In this document: in pieces, positions 9,264 to 17,272 of the stretch
How the letters are laid out: every line of letters begins with the position of its first letter
Position numbering within the stretch: the first letter of the stretch is position 1
Assembly: GCA_902787685.1 (NCBI GenBank)
Contig: CADAHH010000001.1
Span: 85,227 to 149,226 of the forward strand
Direction: 5' to 3'
DNA from: an uncultured Eubacteriales bacterium
Lineage (GTDB): Bacteria > Bacillota > Clostridia > TANB77 > CAG-508
Length of the DNA stretch: 64,000 nucleotides
Program-made: the position numbers and the translations under genes
Notes under the pieces: generated by a model
Databases searched by the model: none
What the model was told of the DNA's origin: nothing
Seen by the model: only the letters and a program-made list of their open reading frames with translations

Positions 9264-10268
9264 TTATCTTGCAAGTCTTTTAATAATTTCGCTTTTATCC
9301 ATCCCATACCTAATTCCTTCAATAACATTAATAATATCGTTATTTTCATAATCGACTAGATTAATATATGCAAATATATATGCATTTGAAAAAATATCTT
9401 CTTTAAAAGCTTTATAATTAATTTTATATAAGAATCTGTCTACATTATCCTCAAATTCTGTCTCTGATGTAAATATATTCTTATATGGTGTTTTGCTTAA
9501 AATTGTTTTAATCTCATCAAAAGAATTAGTATCTATAATTTTATTTAAAATATTTGGCTTTAATTTGTAATACCTATTAATTAATATATTTAATAATCTT
9601 TGCTTATCAAAATTGTAAAACTTTTTTATTCTAATTATCCATTCAATATTTAATAAATCTATTTCTGACCCTATTATTTTTTTTAAATTTTTATTAGATT
9701 GTACTTTGTCATAAAGCTTTTCAAAATATAATTTGTCTATTTCGTTTTCGATTTCAAATATATTTATATTTTCTTGATTTTGATATTTTTTTATAAAACT
9801 ATAAGTTCCCATTCTTTTAATTGCTTTAAAAAAATCATCAAAATTCTCAATAGTTTCCATTCCTTTTATCTCATGAAATAGGCTAGTTGTCCACATTTTA
9901 ACATTTTGTATTATAGTATCACTTGTTTTATCATCAGAGTAAAGTTTTCTTAATATACTTTTTACACATTTTATTTCATATTGTCGTAAAAAAAAGGCAA
10001 ATAAAACAGTGTCTTTATTGCCAAGATATTTGTTTATTTTTAGAATATCTTTTAATAATACTTCATCTAATAGTTTTTCAATTTCAAGCCTATCTATATT
10101 TTCTTGTGTATTTTTAAAGATATCACTTTTGTTTTTTAGTAGCAATACAACATTTTTTATATTATTTTGTTTAATTATATCATTTATATTTTCTTTTGTT
10201 AATCTATTAGCATACATTGCTTTTAATTTGGCATTTAAGTTTGGGTACTTTATTAAAGATATTTTCAA
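9264..10268 (-). CDS. atpC: V-type ATP synthase subunit C (d-type stalk subunit)
   Basis: Socket joining the rotor stalk to the c ring. The TTG at 10268 is the likely start because GGAGG lies 7 bases upstream; an ATG at 10289 overlaps the previous stop. From there the protein begins KISLIKYPNLNAKLKAMYANRL. The roughly 335 residues are mostly helical, as in the family, with the three-fold repeated helical pattern and a C-terminal NVIEGIRYGMDKSEIIKRL. It follows the H/G gene with overlapping ends. Confidence 0.85.
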   Translation of the reverse strand: MKISLIKYPNLNAKLKAMYANRLTKENINDIIKQNNIKNVVLLLKNKSDIFKNTQENIDRLEIEKLLDEVLLKDILKINKYLGNKDTVLFAFFLRQYEIKCVKSILRKLYSDDKTSDTIIQNVKMWTTSLFHEIKGMETIENFDDFFKAIKRMGTYSFIKKYQNQENINIFEIENEIDKLYFEKLYDKVQSNKNLKKIIGSEIDLLNIEWIIRIKKFYNFDKQRLLNILINRYYKLKPNILNKIIDTNSFDEIKTILSKTPYKNIFTSETEFEDNVDRFLYKINYKAFKEDIFSNAYIFAYINLVDYENNDIINVIEGIRYGMDKSEIIKRLAR

Positions 10269-10281
10269 GCTATTTCCTCCA

Positions 10282-10593
10282 CTAGACATTAATTATACTA
10301 TTAACAATTTGATCAACTAAAGCACTGCCATCTGTTTTATATTTTTGCCTTAAATATTCAATTTGTTTTTCTGTTTCTCCATTTATTCTTTCGCAGTTTT
10401 CTTCATATATTTTATCATATTGTTCTTTTAAACTTTTTCTTTTAAAAACATATTGATTATCAATTTTTTCTTTTTCAGCTTTTAATTGATTGTTAATTTC
10501 TTCTTCAATATTGTCTTTCTTTTGATTTATTTCATTTATTTTGTTTTTAGCATTTTCATCAAATTTTATTAATTCTTTTATAATTTCTTCCAA
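10282..10593 (-). CDS. V-type ATP synthase peripheral stalk subunit H/G
   Basis: First gene of the V-ATPase operon. The 103 residues are almost entirely charged coiled coil (EEINNQLKAEKEKIDNQYVF) with a short C-terminal hydrophobic end. This is typical of the small stalk subunit that pairs with E. The start is a TTG (10593). Sequence alone is weak, and the call rests on size, composition and operon position. Confidence 0.75.
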   Translation of the reverse strand: MEEIIKELIKFDENAKNKINEINQKKDNIEEEINNQLKAEKEKIDNQYVFKRKSLKEQYDKIYEENCERINGETEKQIEYLRQKYKTDGSALVDQIVNSIINV

Positions 10594-10618
10594 AATATCA
10601 TCTCATTTCTTATACATT

Positions 10619-10646
10619 ATTATATATTTTTTCAAAAAAAATACAA
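10619..10646 (-). promoter_or_regulatory. Promoter of the V-ATPase operon
   Basis: TTGTAT (10641-10646) and TATAAT (10619-10624) are spaced 16 bases apart on the minus strand, about 25 bases before the first gene. The surrounding A/T runs make the -35 box less certain. Confidence 0.6.
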
Positions 10647-10698
10647 GAGTTTTATAAAAAAAAAAATACATTTTTTTATTAATGTGTTACCATTCACA

Positions 10699-10808
10699 GC
10701 TATATTAAGGTCGCAACTTTGCTGTGCATTGTATATACTTTTTTCTCGACTAAAGCACGAAAAAAGATATACAATGCCGCTGTTGCTACTCTACAATAAT
10801 AATTTAGC
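10699..10808. repeat. Repeat family R1, copy c
   Basis: Closely matches the element at 616-719: GCATTGTATATACTTTTTTC pairs with CGAAAAAAGATATACAATGC across a CTAAAG loop. It is placed just upstream of the V-ATPase promoter and downstream of the PP2C-like gene, where its hairpin could also end transcription. Confidence 0.8.
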
Positions 10809-10840
10809 TATAAATAGTAACATTAATGTATCTTTTTATA

Positions 10841-11671
10841 TTATATTTCAAAACTAATATATGACCTATCATCAAAACCATCTTGATTGGGAATAAGCCC
10901 TCTTTCATATGGAAAGCTTTTGTATCGAAGAGGATCTTCTTCTCTAATTTTTTTTAAATCTTCTTCTGCTTCTTTTAAAGTATTAAATGGTTGCCTATAT
11001 CCATCTGAAGTAAAAACTATTTTAGTTATTTCTTCTGGAACATCAATAATTTTTATTAAATCTTTATCAGGCTTATTAAATCCATCTATAACAGCATAAT
11101 CATATTTTCCATAGAATCTTTTATTTCTAATATATGGCTGTCTTTTATTTAAATCATTGATAAATTTTTTTGATAAATCGTTTTTTAATAGTTCTTCCTC
11201 AGTACATCCTGTTTCTAATAAATAGTTTATAATCATTATTCTTATTTTAGTATATAATTTATCTACTTCAAGTTCATTTGTTAAAATTTGGTTACCATAT
11301 AAAGCCATACAATCACCAATTAACCATATCTGGCGATATTTTCTAGAATACATAATAACAGATGCTGATGGTTGATTTGCTGGATCATCTGCTATTTTAT
11401 CATAAAAGCCTTTGTCTTTATAATAATTAATAATACATTCATTTAAAAAATCTACAGTTTCATAACAATTTAATGAACCATCTAATTTTTCAATTGCTTC
11501 TACTAAAATGTCACTTATAATTTTTCCAAGTTTTTTATCTTCAAATCTAAAATCACTTTGTGAATTAACTCCATCAATTACTGCAATAAAATCATTAGTT
11601 ACACAAATTGCATCTTCACATAGTTTTGGGTCGTTATATCTTCCTTTTATAAATTGTTCAATTATTTTCAT
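10841..11671 (-). CDS. PP2C-like (PPM family) phosphatase-type protein
   Basis: Start chosen at MKIIEQFIKGRYNDPK (11671) behind a GGAGGA site, giving 276 residues. The order of acidic motifs resembles metal-dependent PPM phosphatases: EDAICVTNDFIAVIDGV (near 20), SASVIMYSRKYRQIWLIGDC (near 115), VFTSDGY (near 225) and DDRSYI at the C-terminus. Such proteins dephosphorylate Ser/Thr or act in stress signalling; the substrate is unknown. No partner kinase is adjacent. It could be a catalytically altered relative, so only the fold is claimed. Confidence 0.55.
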   Translation of the reverse strand: MKIIEQFIKGRYNDPKLCEDAICVTNDFIAVIDGVNSQSDFRFEDKKLGKIISDILVEAIEKLDGSLNCYETVDFLNECIINYYKDKGFYDKIADDPANQPSASVIMYSRKYRQIWLIGDCMALYGNQILTNELEVDKLYTKIRIMIINYLLETGCTEEELLKNDLSKKFINDLNKRQPYIRNKRFYGKYDYAVIDGFNKPDKDLIKIIDVPEEITKIVFTSDGYRQPFNTLKEAEEDLKKIREEDPLRYKSFPYERGLIPNQDGFDDRSYISFEI

Positions 11672-11687
11672 TAATATTATTCCTCCT

Positions 11688-11716
11688 TGAAAGTCTGTCC
11701 CCAATTTAAAAAGGTA
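11688..11716. repeat. Repeat family R3 core (GTCTGTCCCC)
   Basis: A degenerate copy of the GGGACGGACC-type unit directly upstream of the PP2C-like gene. Only the core is recognisable. Confidence 0.5.
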
Positions 11717-11726
11717 CAAATCAGTT

Positions 11727-11846
11727 TGGAAAAGAATTAAATTTTGACAAGGCAAAATTTTGTGCAAAAAGCGGAGCATACTTTGTGTATGTGAGCATTT
11801 TTAAGCAAAATTTTAACACAGTCAAAATTGTAATTGTTTTTCAAAC
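11727..11846. repeat. Palindromic repeat family R5, long form
   Basis: An approximately 120-bp element with inverted ends: GGAAAAGAATTAAATTTTGAC near 11728 against CAAAATTGTAATTGTTTTTC near 11822. A GC-richer centre lies around GCGGAGCATAC. It starts right after the scpA stop codon. A minimal form (ends only) follows queA at 31209-31257. Confidence 0.7.
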
Positions 11847-12587
11847 TCATTTTCTTTTCACATTTATATCTCCAAAGAGTTCACGCTGTTCGGTTTCAAC
11901 TTTTTCTCTTCTAGATAATTCTAACAAACCTGAGAAGGCTGTTACTACTTCTTGACTATTTGCCTTTTTGATCGAAAAAAGTTTGTTAAATATAAATTGT
12001 TTATGCTTTATTAATTCTTTATACATTTGTTTTACTTTACTTAAAACTGTAACAGTTTCTGTAATTGCAATTTTCTCAATATTTTTTGCATTTTCATTTA
12101 CTTTTTCTTTATTTTTTATCCATAAATTTTCGTATAAAGTAGGAATAATATTCTCTTCGTATTTTTCTTCAAGCTTTTGTTTTGGAAGTGTAATTTCTTC
12201 TTGACCTTTATAAAATCTTTTTGAGTTTTCTTCAAAACTCTGCCTTAATTTTTCTGTTATATCTTTGTATTTTTTATATTCTATTATTCTTCTAATAAGT
12301 TCTTCTTCAGATATTTCTTCTTCTTCCTCATTTTTACCAGGTAAAAGCTTTCTTGATTTTATATATAAAAGAGTTGAAGCTAAACTTAAGAATTCGCTTG
12401 CCAAATCTAAGTTTAGTTCTTGTGCTTTATTAATATACTCCAAATATTGATCCGTTATTTCATCTAATTTGATGTCATAAATATCCATTTTGTTTTTTTC
12501 TATTAGACTTAATAACAAATCAAGTGGTCCTTGGAAGTTTTCTATGTTAATTGCATATCTGTTTGTTTCTAAAGTTAATACTGACAT
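11847..12587 (-). CDS. scpA: Segregation and condensation protein A
   Basis: Kleisin that bridges the SMC heads in the bacterial condensin complex and works with ScpB (present here at 24591-25157). The ATG at 12587 follows GGAG by 6 bases. The N-terminal region contains NFQGPLDLLLSLIEKNKMDIYDI and ITDQYLEYI (about residues 15-50), the diagnostic SMC-neck-binding part. The C-terminal winged-helix ends FSGLLELSRREKV. The roughly 246 residues are the normal size. It lies just downstream of pnp. Confidence 0.95.
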   Translation of the reverse strand: MSVLTLETNRYAINIENFQGPLDLLLSLIEKNKMDIYDIKLDEITDQYLEYINKAQELNLDLASEFLSLASTLLYIKSRKLLPGKNEEEEEISEEELIRRIIEYKKYKDITEKLRQSFEENSKRFYKGQEEITLPKQKLEEKYEENIIPTLYENLWIKNKEKVNENAKNIEKIAITETVTVLSKVKQMYKELIKHKQFIFNKLFSIKKANSQEVVTAFSGLLELSRREKVETEQRELFGDINVKRK

Positions 12588-12607
12588 TTTTTTCTCCAAT
12601 TTATTTT

Positions 12608-14755
12608 TTACTCACTCAAATCATCATTATCATCATCTTGCATTACAGGTCTTTTTTCTCTTAGCTCATTCATTGCTAAGTTAATTCTACCTTGATTATC
12701 TATTTCAGTAACTTTAACCATTACTTTTTCACCTATTTGTAAATAGTCTTCTATTCTTCTTATATGTTCTTTAGCTATTTTTGAAATATGAAGCAAACCT
12801 TCTCTACCTTGCCCTAAATCCACAAATGCGCCATAAGAAGCAATTCTAGTAACAGCTCCATAGTAAATTCCACCAACTTCTATTTCACGAACAATATCTT
12901 CTATCATGTCTAAAGCGTCATAAGCTTTTTCACTATTTTGACCATAAATGAATACTTGTCCATCTTCTTCAATATCAATTTTTACACCTGTCTCTTCAAT
13001 TATTTTGTTTATTACTTTTCCACCAGTACCAATTACATCTTTGATTTTTTCTGGTTTAATCTTTGTTGTAATTATTTTTGGTGCATAATTTGATATTTCT
13101 GGTCTTGGCTCAGCTAAAACTGGTTTCATAATATCATTTAATATATACATACGAGCTTTTTCGGTTCTATCAAATGCTTCTTTTATAATATCATAAGATA
13201 ATCCATCAACTTTTATATCAACTTGTATAGCAGTAATTCCTTTTTCAGTTCCACCAACTTTAAAGTCCATATCTCCGAAAAAGTCTTCAATTCCTTGAAT
13301 ATCTGTCATCATAACATAATTTTTTTCATTGTCTGGATCTGTAATTAATCCTGTAGAAATACCTGCAACAGGTCTTTTAATCGGTACACCTGCATCCATT
13401 AAACTTAAAGTACTTGCACAAATACTACCTTGTGAAGTTGATCCATTTGAAGATAAGATTTCTGATACAACTCTTATACTATATGGAAATTCTTCTACAG
13501 ATGGAAGTACTGGAACTAGAGCCTTTTCAGCAAGTGCTCCATGACCTATTTCACGTCTACCAGGTCCACGAGATGCTCTTGCTTCTCCAACAGAATATGC
13601 TGGGAAATTATATTGATGCATATATCTTTTTTCTGTCTGTGTATCTATTCCATCTAATTCTTGTTCTTCACTAACCATTCCTAAAGTTGTAACACTCATT
13701 ACTTGTGTTAACCCTCTTGAAAACATTGCACTACCATGTGTTCTTGGAAGTAATCCAACTTCACATGAAAGTGGTCTAATTTCATCAAGAGTTCTACCAT
13801 CAACACGAGTATGATCATAGAAAATCATATCTCTAACAGTCTTTTTCTCTAATTTGTATAAAGCTTCTCCAATTGCTGATTTATCTTCTTCTTGTTGTTC
13901 TTCTCCAAATTTTTTGATATAAGCTTCATTTACTTTTTCTGTAAGTTTTGTGATATTATTGTCTCTTACTTGCTTGTCTTTTTCTGTAACTGCTTTTTTC
14001 ATATCTTTTGCGAATTTCTTATCAATAAATTCATAGATTTTTTTATCAACTTCAAAAGATTTATATTCAAATTTCTTCTTTCCAATTTCTTTTTTCATTT
14101 TAGAAATAAATTTGCAAATCTTTTTGATTTCTTTATGACCTTCTTTGATAGCTTTAAGCATAATATCATTTGATACTTCATTTGCTCCAGCTTCTATCAT
14201 AGCAATTTTGTCTGCAGTTCCAGCAACTGTAAGAGTTAAGTCACTTACTTTTCTTTGTTCTTCAGTTGGGTTTATTATAATTTCACTATCAACTAATCCA
14301 ACATTTACAGCAGCTGTAGGTCCTCCCCATGGAATATCAGAAATAGAAAGTGCAGCTGATGCTCCTATCATTGCAGCTACTTCTGGTGAATTATCTTGAT
14401 CTACTGACATAACTGTTGCAACAACTACTACATCATTTCTAAAATCTTTTGGGAATAGAGGTCTTAATGGTCTATCTATTGCTCTTGATGTTAAAATTGC
14501 TTTATCAGATGGTTTTCCTTCTCTTTTAGAATATGAACCTGGAATTTTTCCAACAGAATATAATTTTTCTTCAAAGTCTACTGACAATGGAAAAAAATCT
14601 ATTCCATCTTTTGGTTCTTTAGATGCTGTTACATTTACCATAACAACTGTATCTCCGTATCTAACTAATACACTACCATTGGCTAAACTTGCCATTTTTC
14701 CTGTTTCTATTGTTAATTTTCTTCCTGCTAATTCTGTTTCATAAATTTTATACAT
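12608..14755 (-). CDS. pnp: Polyribonucleotide nucleotidyltransferase (PNPase)
   Basis: Phosphorolytic 3'-5' exoribonuclease in RNA turnover. The 715 residues show the full domain order: RNase PH-like domain 1 (about 10-140), helical linker (to about 300), RNase PH-like domain 2 (about 310-545, with RTHGSAMFSRGLTQ and HQYNFPAYSVGEARASRGPG), KH domain (VIGTGGKVINKIIEETGVKI) and a C-terminal S1 domain (GAVTRIASYGAFVDLGQGREG). The ATG follows AAAGGAA. It lies downstream of rpsO, the usual arrangement. Confidence 0.97.
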   Translation of the reverse strand: MYKIYETELAGRKLTIETGKMASLANGSVLVRYGDTVVMVNVTASKEPKDGIDFFPLSVDFEEKLYSVGKIPGSYSKREGKPSDKAILTSRAIDRPLRPLFPKDFRNDVVVVATVMSVDQDNSPEVAAMIGASAALSISDIPWGGPTAAVNVGLVDSEIIINPTEEQRKVSDLTLTVAGTADKIAMIEAGANEVSNDIMLKAIKEGHKEIKKICKFISKMKKEIGKKKFEYKSFEVDKKIYEFIDKKFAKDMKKAVTEKDKQVRDNNITKLTEKVNEAYIKKFGEEQQEEDKSAIGEALYKLEKKTVRDMIFYDHTRVDGRTLDEIRPLSCEVGLLPRTHGSAMFSRGLTQVMSVTTLGMVSEEQELDGIDTQTEKRYMHQYNFPAYSVGEARASRGPGRREIGHGALAEKALVPVLPSVEEFPYSIRVVSEILSSNGSTSQGSICASTLSLMDAGVPIKRPVAGISTGLITDPDNEKNYVMMTDIQGIEDFFGDMDFKVGGTEKGITAIQVDIKVDGLSYDIIKEAFDRTEKARMYILNDIMKPVLAEPRPEISNYAPKIITTKIKPEKIKDVIGTGGKVINKIIEETGVKIDIEEDGQVFIYGQNSEKAYDALDMIEDIVREIEVGGIYYGAVTRIASYGAFVDLGQGREGLLHISKIAKEHIRRIEDYLQIGEKVMVKVTEIDNQGRINLAMNELREKRPVMQDDDNDDLSE

Positions 14756-14956
14756 TTTTCATTCCTTTCATTTTTACGGTTTAACCGATTTGACACCAAT
14801 TTTTTGATTTGTTTTTAGGTATTTAATTAGTATGTAACCTCTATAATACGTTTATTTTACGTTTAAGCATATTATACAAGCTACACTTAAACTAATAATA
14901 AACCTAAAAATTTTTGAATTAATAATATTTGACTTTAACGAATTACAATAAAACAA

Positions 14957-14979
14957 GGGGCGTGAAATAGTTAAGCCCC
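14957..14979 (-). terminator. Terminator or attenuator after rpsO
   Basis: GGGGC (14957-14961) pairs with GCCCC (14975-14979) around a 13-base loop. On the minus strand it is followed by TTGTTTTATTG. It lies just beyond the rpsO stop and before pnp. Confidence 0.7.
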
Positions 14980-14988
14980 TTTATTTAA

Positions 14989-15255
14989 TTATTTTCTTAA
15001 TCCTAATTTTTCAACTATTTCTCTATATCTATTTAAATCTTTTTTAGATAAATAGTTTAATAGATTTCTTCTTTTTCCAACCATTTTCAAAAGACCACGT
15101 CTTGAATGGTTATCTTTTTTGTGAACTTTTAAGTGTTCAGTTAATTCATTGATTCTTTCTGTTAAAAGAGCTATTTGAACTTCTGGAGAACCAGTGTCTT
15201 TTTCATCTCTTTTATACTTTCCAATGATTTGAGCTTTTGCTTCTTTAGAAATCAT
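14989..15255 (-). CDS. rpsO: 30S ribosomal protein S15
   Basis: Primary 16S rRNA-binding protein of the small-subunit platform. The start at [16 protein letters not shown] (15255) follows GGAGGTG. The open frame extends upstream to 15309 but lacks a site there. The 88 residues contain the family signature [22 protein letters not shown] and [22 protein letters not shown]. Confidence 0.96.
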   Translation of the reverse strand: MISKEAKAQIIGKYKRDEKDTGSPEVQIALLTERINELTEHLKVHKKDNHSRRGLLKMVGKRRNLLNYLSKKDLNRYREIVEKLGLRK

Positions 15256-15344
15256 ATTTACACCTCCTATTTTTTTACTCCTAAAACTGAGTTTAAAATC
15301 AGGTGTCAAGATTTAAAACTAAGTTTTAGGTATTTACTTTGCAT

Positions 15345-15373
15345 ATTATACTATAAAATTACTGATTTTGCAA
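15345..15373 (-). promoter_or_regulatory. Promoter of rpsO, with leader hairpin
   Basis: TTGCAA (15368-15373) and TATAAT (15345-15350) are 17 bases apart on the minus strand. The leader contains complementary arms CCTAAAACT (about 15323-15331) and AGTTTTAGG (about 15279-15287) just before the ribosome-binding site. This could be an S15 autoregulatory fold; that part is inference. Confidence 0.8.
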
Positions 15374-15527
15374 GAGATTTTTAAAACTTATTGGCTCTAA
15401 AAATGTATAAGTGTCAATGATGTGAAACAAAAATATATAAAAAGTTTATAATTAAATTGCATATTCTCGAGAAATTAGATTTTCTCTATTTCTTAATGAG
15501 CTATATTATTATGTGCTTCTTATTATC

Positions 15528-16628
15528 TTATTTGTCATATGCCTTATCAGTTTCTCTATTGTCCATTTTGAAAATTCTTTTTAATTTACTAAATATTTTT
15601 AAATCTAGATTTTCATTATGTTTGGCTCTTTTTCCATTATTGTATGATTTTACAAACATTGGATATAATTCATATTTAACATTAAATATCTTAAAATCTT
15701 CTAATTCATTTTTATCAAGGCAATCCAAATATACATCCAATTCGTTTATGGTTCTACATGCAGAAATTATAGCAGGGTGTAAAAATTTTTTTCTCATCAT
15801 TTCTGTTGCTATTGTTACTGCATCAATAAAACTATAATTTTCCCTTTCTCTAGCTAATTTTATTGTTTCAGCATATCTACTTGCAAATTGTATTTTAAAA
15901 TCCGAAAAATTTCTTGTAAATTTATCTTCTATTACCTCTTCTACAGAACTGTATTTACTCTTCTCCTTATTAAAAATTCTTAATACCTCTTCTGCTTTGT
16001 ATGGTAATATAACTTTCCCCTGTTTTTCAGATATTAAAAGTGTATTGTTATTTTTTATATGAATTTCTTTATCTTCTGTTTCATCTATATAATTTACTAT
16101 TTGATCTTCTTGTATAACATTTTCTTTTTTCTGTGTTGCATTTTGAATATTTGCTTTTTCAGTTACTACTTTTTCAATTTCTTTTTCGTGTTCTTCCTTC
16201 ATTTTTTCGAGTGTTTTTGCTAAATCAATCATTAATACATTTATATAATTTTCTGTTAACTGTTCTTCAAAAATGCTATTAACTATATAATTATTTCTAA
16301 TTTCTCTGTATTTTTTATTATATTTATTTAATATTTTCTTTTCTACTCCTATATTACCTGTTGAATCAATATTTCTTAGTAAATTTGTCAATAGTTCTAA
16401 ATTATTATCAATTTTATTCATTTGTGTTTGAAATACTTGCTTTTTGTTTTCCATATCCTCTTTATTTAGATTATTTTTCTCAGCAATTCCATCTTCAAAT
16501 ACTTGCATAGTATCTAAATATGTATTATATAAAGATATTCTTTTGCTATATGAATTTTTATAATTTTCTAGTTCTTTGTAATCCAATTCGATTTGTTTTC
16601 TTATATTCTTATCATTGTAAAATATCAT
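15528..16628 (-). CDS. Unknown coiled-coil protein downstream of SipW
   Basis: I do not recognise this 366-residue protein. The first 160 residues are charged coiled coil (for example EKMKEEHEKEIEKVVTEKAN). A more globular C-terminal half contains FTRNFSDFKIQFASRYAETIKLARERENY and a Cys/Asp-rich stretch CRTINELDVYLDCLDKNELEDF. No signal peptide or membrane helix is visible. It shares its start codon region with the end of the sipW gene, so it is probably cotranscribed with the secretion cluster. Confidence 0.7.
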   Translation of the reverse strand: MIFYNDKNIRKQIELDYKELENYKNSYSKRISLYNTYLDTMQVFEDGIAEKNNLNKEDMENKKQVFQTQMNKIDNNLELLTNLLRNIDSTGNIGVEKKILNKYNKKYREIRNNYIVNSIFEEQLTENYINVLMIDLAKTLEKMKEEHEKEIEKVVTEKANIQNATQKKENVIQEDQIVNYIDETEDKEIHIKNNNTLLISEKQGKVILPYKAEEVLRIFNKEKSKYSSVEEVIEDKFTRNFSDFKIQFASRYAETIKLARERENYSFIDAVTIATEMMRKKFLHPAIISACRTINELDVYLDCLDKNELEDFKIFNVKYELYPMFVKSYNNGKRAKHNENLDLKIFSKLKRIFKMDNRETDKAYDK

Positions 16629-17245
16629 TAACTATCATTCTCCTCATATTTTGGAACATTATATAGCTTTCTCGCATTTTCTCTTGCTATTATTTTTTCT
16701 TCTTTGTTTTTATCTCTTATATATGATAATATAATAACTGCAAATAGAATTGTAATTCCTGTTCCAGTAAACATTTTTGTAATGACTGTTCCTAATTTGC
16801 TTATTTTAAACACTAATGTTCCCTTCACTTGGCTATAGTCTACTAATTTTGAATCTTCACTATTGTTGTTATCTCCTTTTGTCTTATAGTAATTTTGTCC
16901 ATCTTTTTCTATTATATCTACTACCCTATGAGTTATTGTATCTATTCCGTTTTCGGAGGTATAATTAATTATATCTCCGATTTTTATTTCTTCTTCTGGT
17001 TTTTCTCTTATAATTATTACATCTCCAATATTGTATTCAGGTTCCATACTTCCTGTAGCAACTACATATTGTCTAAATCCCAAAATACTAATATTGTTTT
17101 CATGCTTTACACATTTTTTGTACCCTGCAAGTATTGTTATTAAAATAATACCTGCAATAATTGGTACATAAACTATTTTAAGCAATCTTTTTATAATTAA
17201 CTTTTTTTCGTATTTTTTCTTTATAATTTCATTAGTATAAATCAT
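16628..17245 (-). CDS. sipW: SipW-type signal peptidase I
   Basis: ER/archaeal-type signal peptidase that removes signal peptides from TasA-like proteins at the membrane. The ATG at 17245 follows GGGGGA. A membrane helix lies at about 24-45, with the catalytic serine in VVATGSMEPEYNIGD and the histidine that replaces the usual lysine in DTITHRVV. A second helix lies near 170. It sits at the end of an operon with the InlB-repeat protein and a TasA-like protein, its probable substrates. Confidence 0.9.
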   Translation of the reverse strand: MIYTNEIIKKKYEKKLIIKRLLKIVYVPIIAGIILITILAGYKKCVKHENNISILGFRQYVVATGSMEPEYNIGDVIIIREKPEEEIKIGDIINYTSENGIDTITHRVVDIIEKDGQNYYKTKGDNNNSEDSKLVDYSQVKGTLVFKISKLGTVITKMFTGTGITILFAVIILSYIRDKNKEEKIIARENARKLYNVPKYEENDS

Positions 17246-17272
17246 TTTATCCCCCAATTAACCATGTTATGT

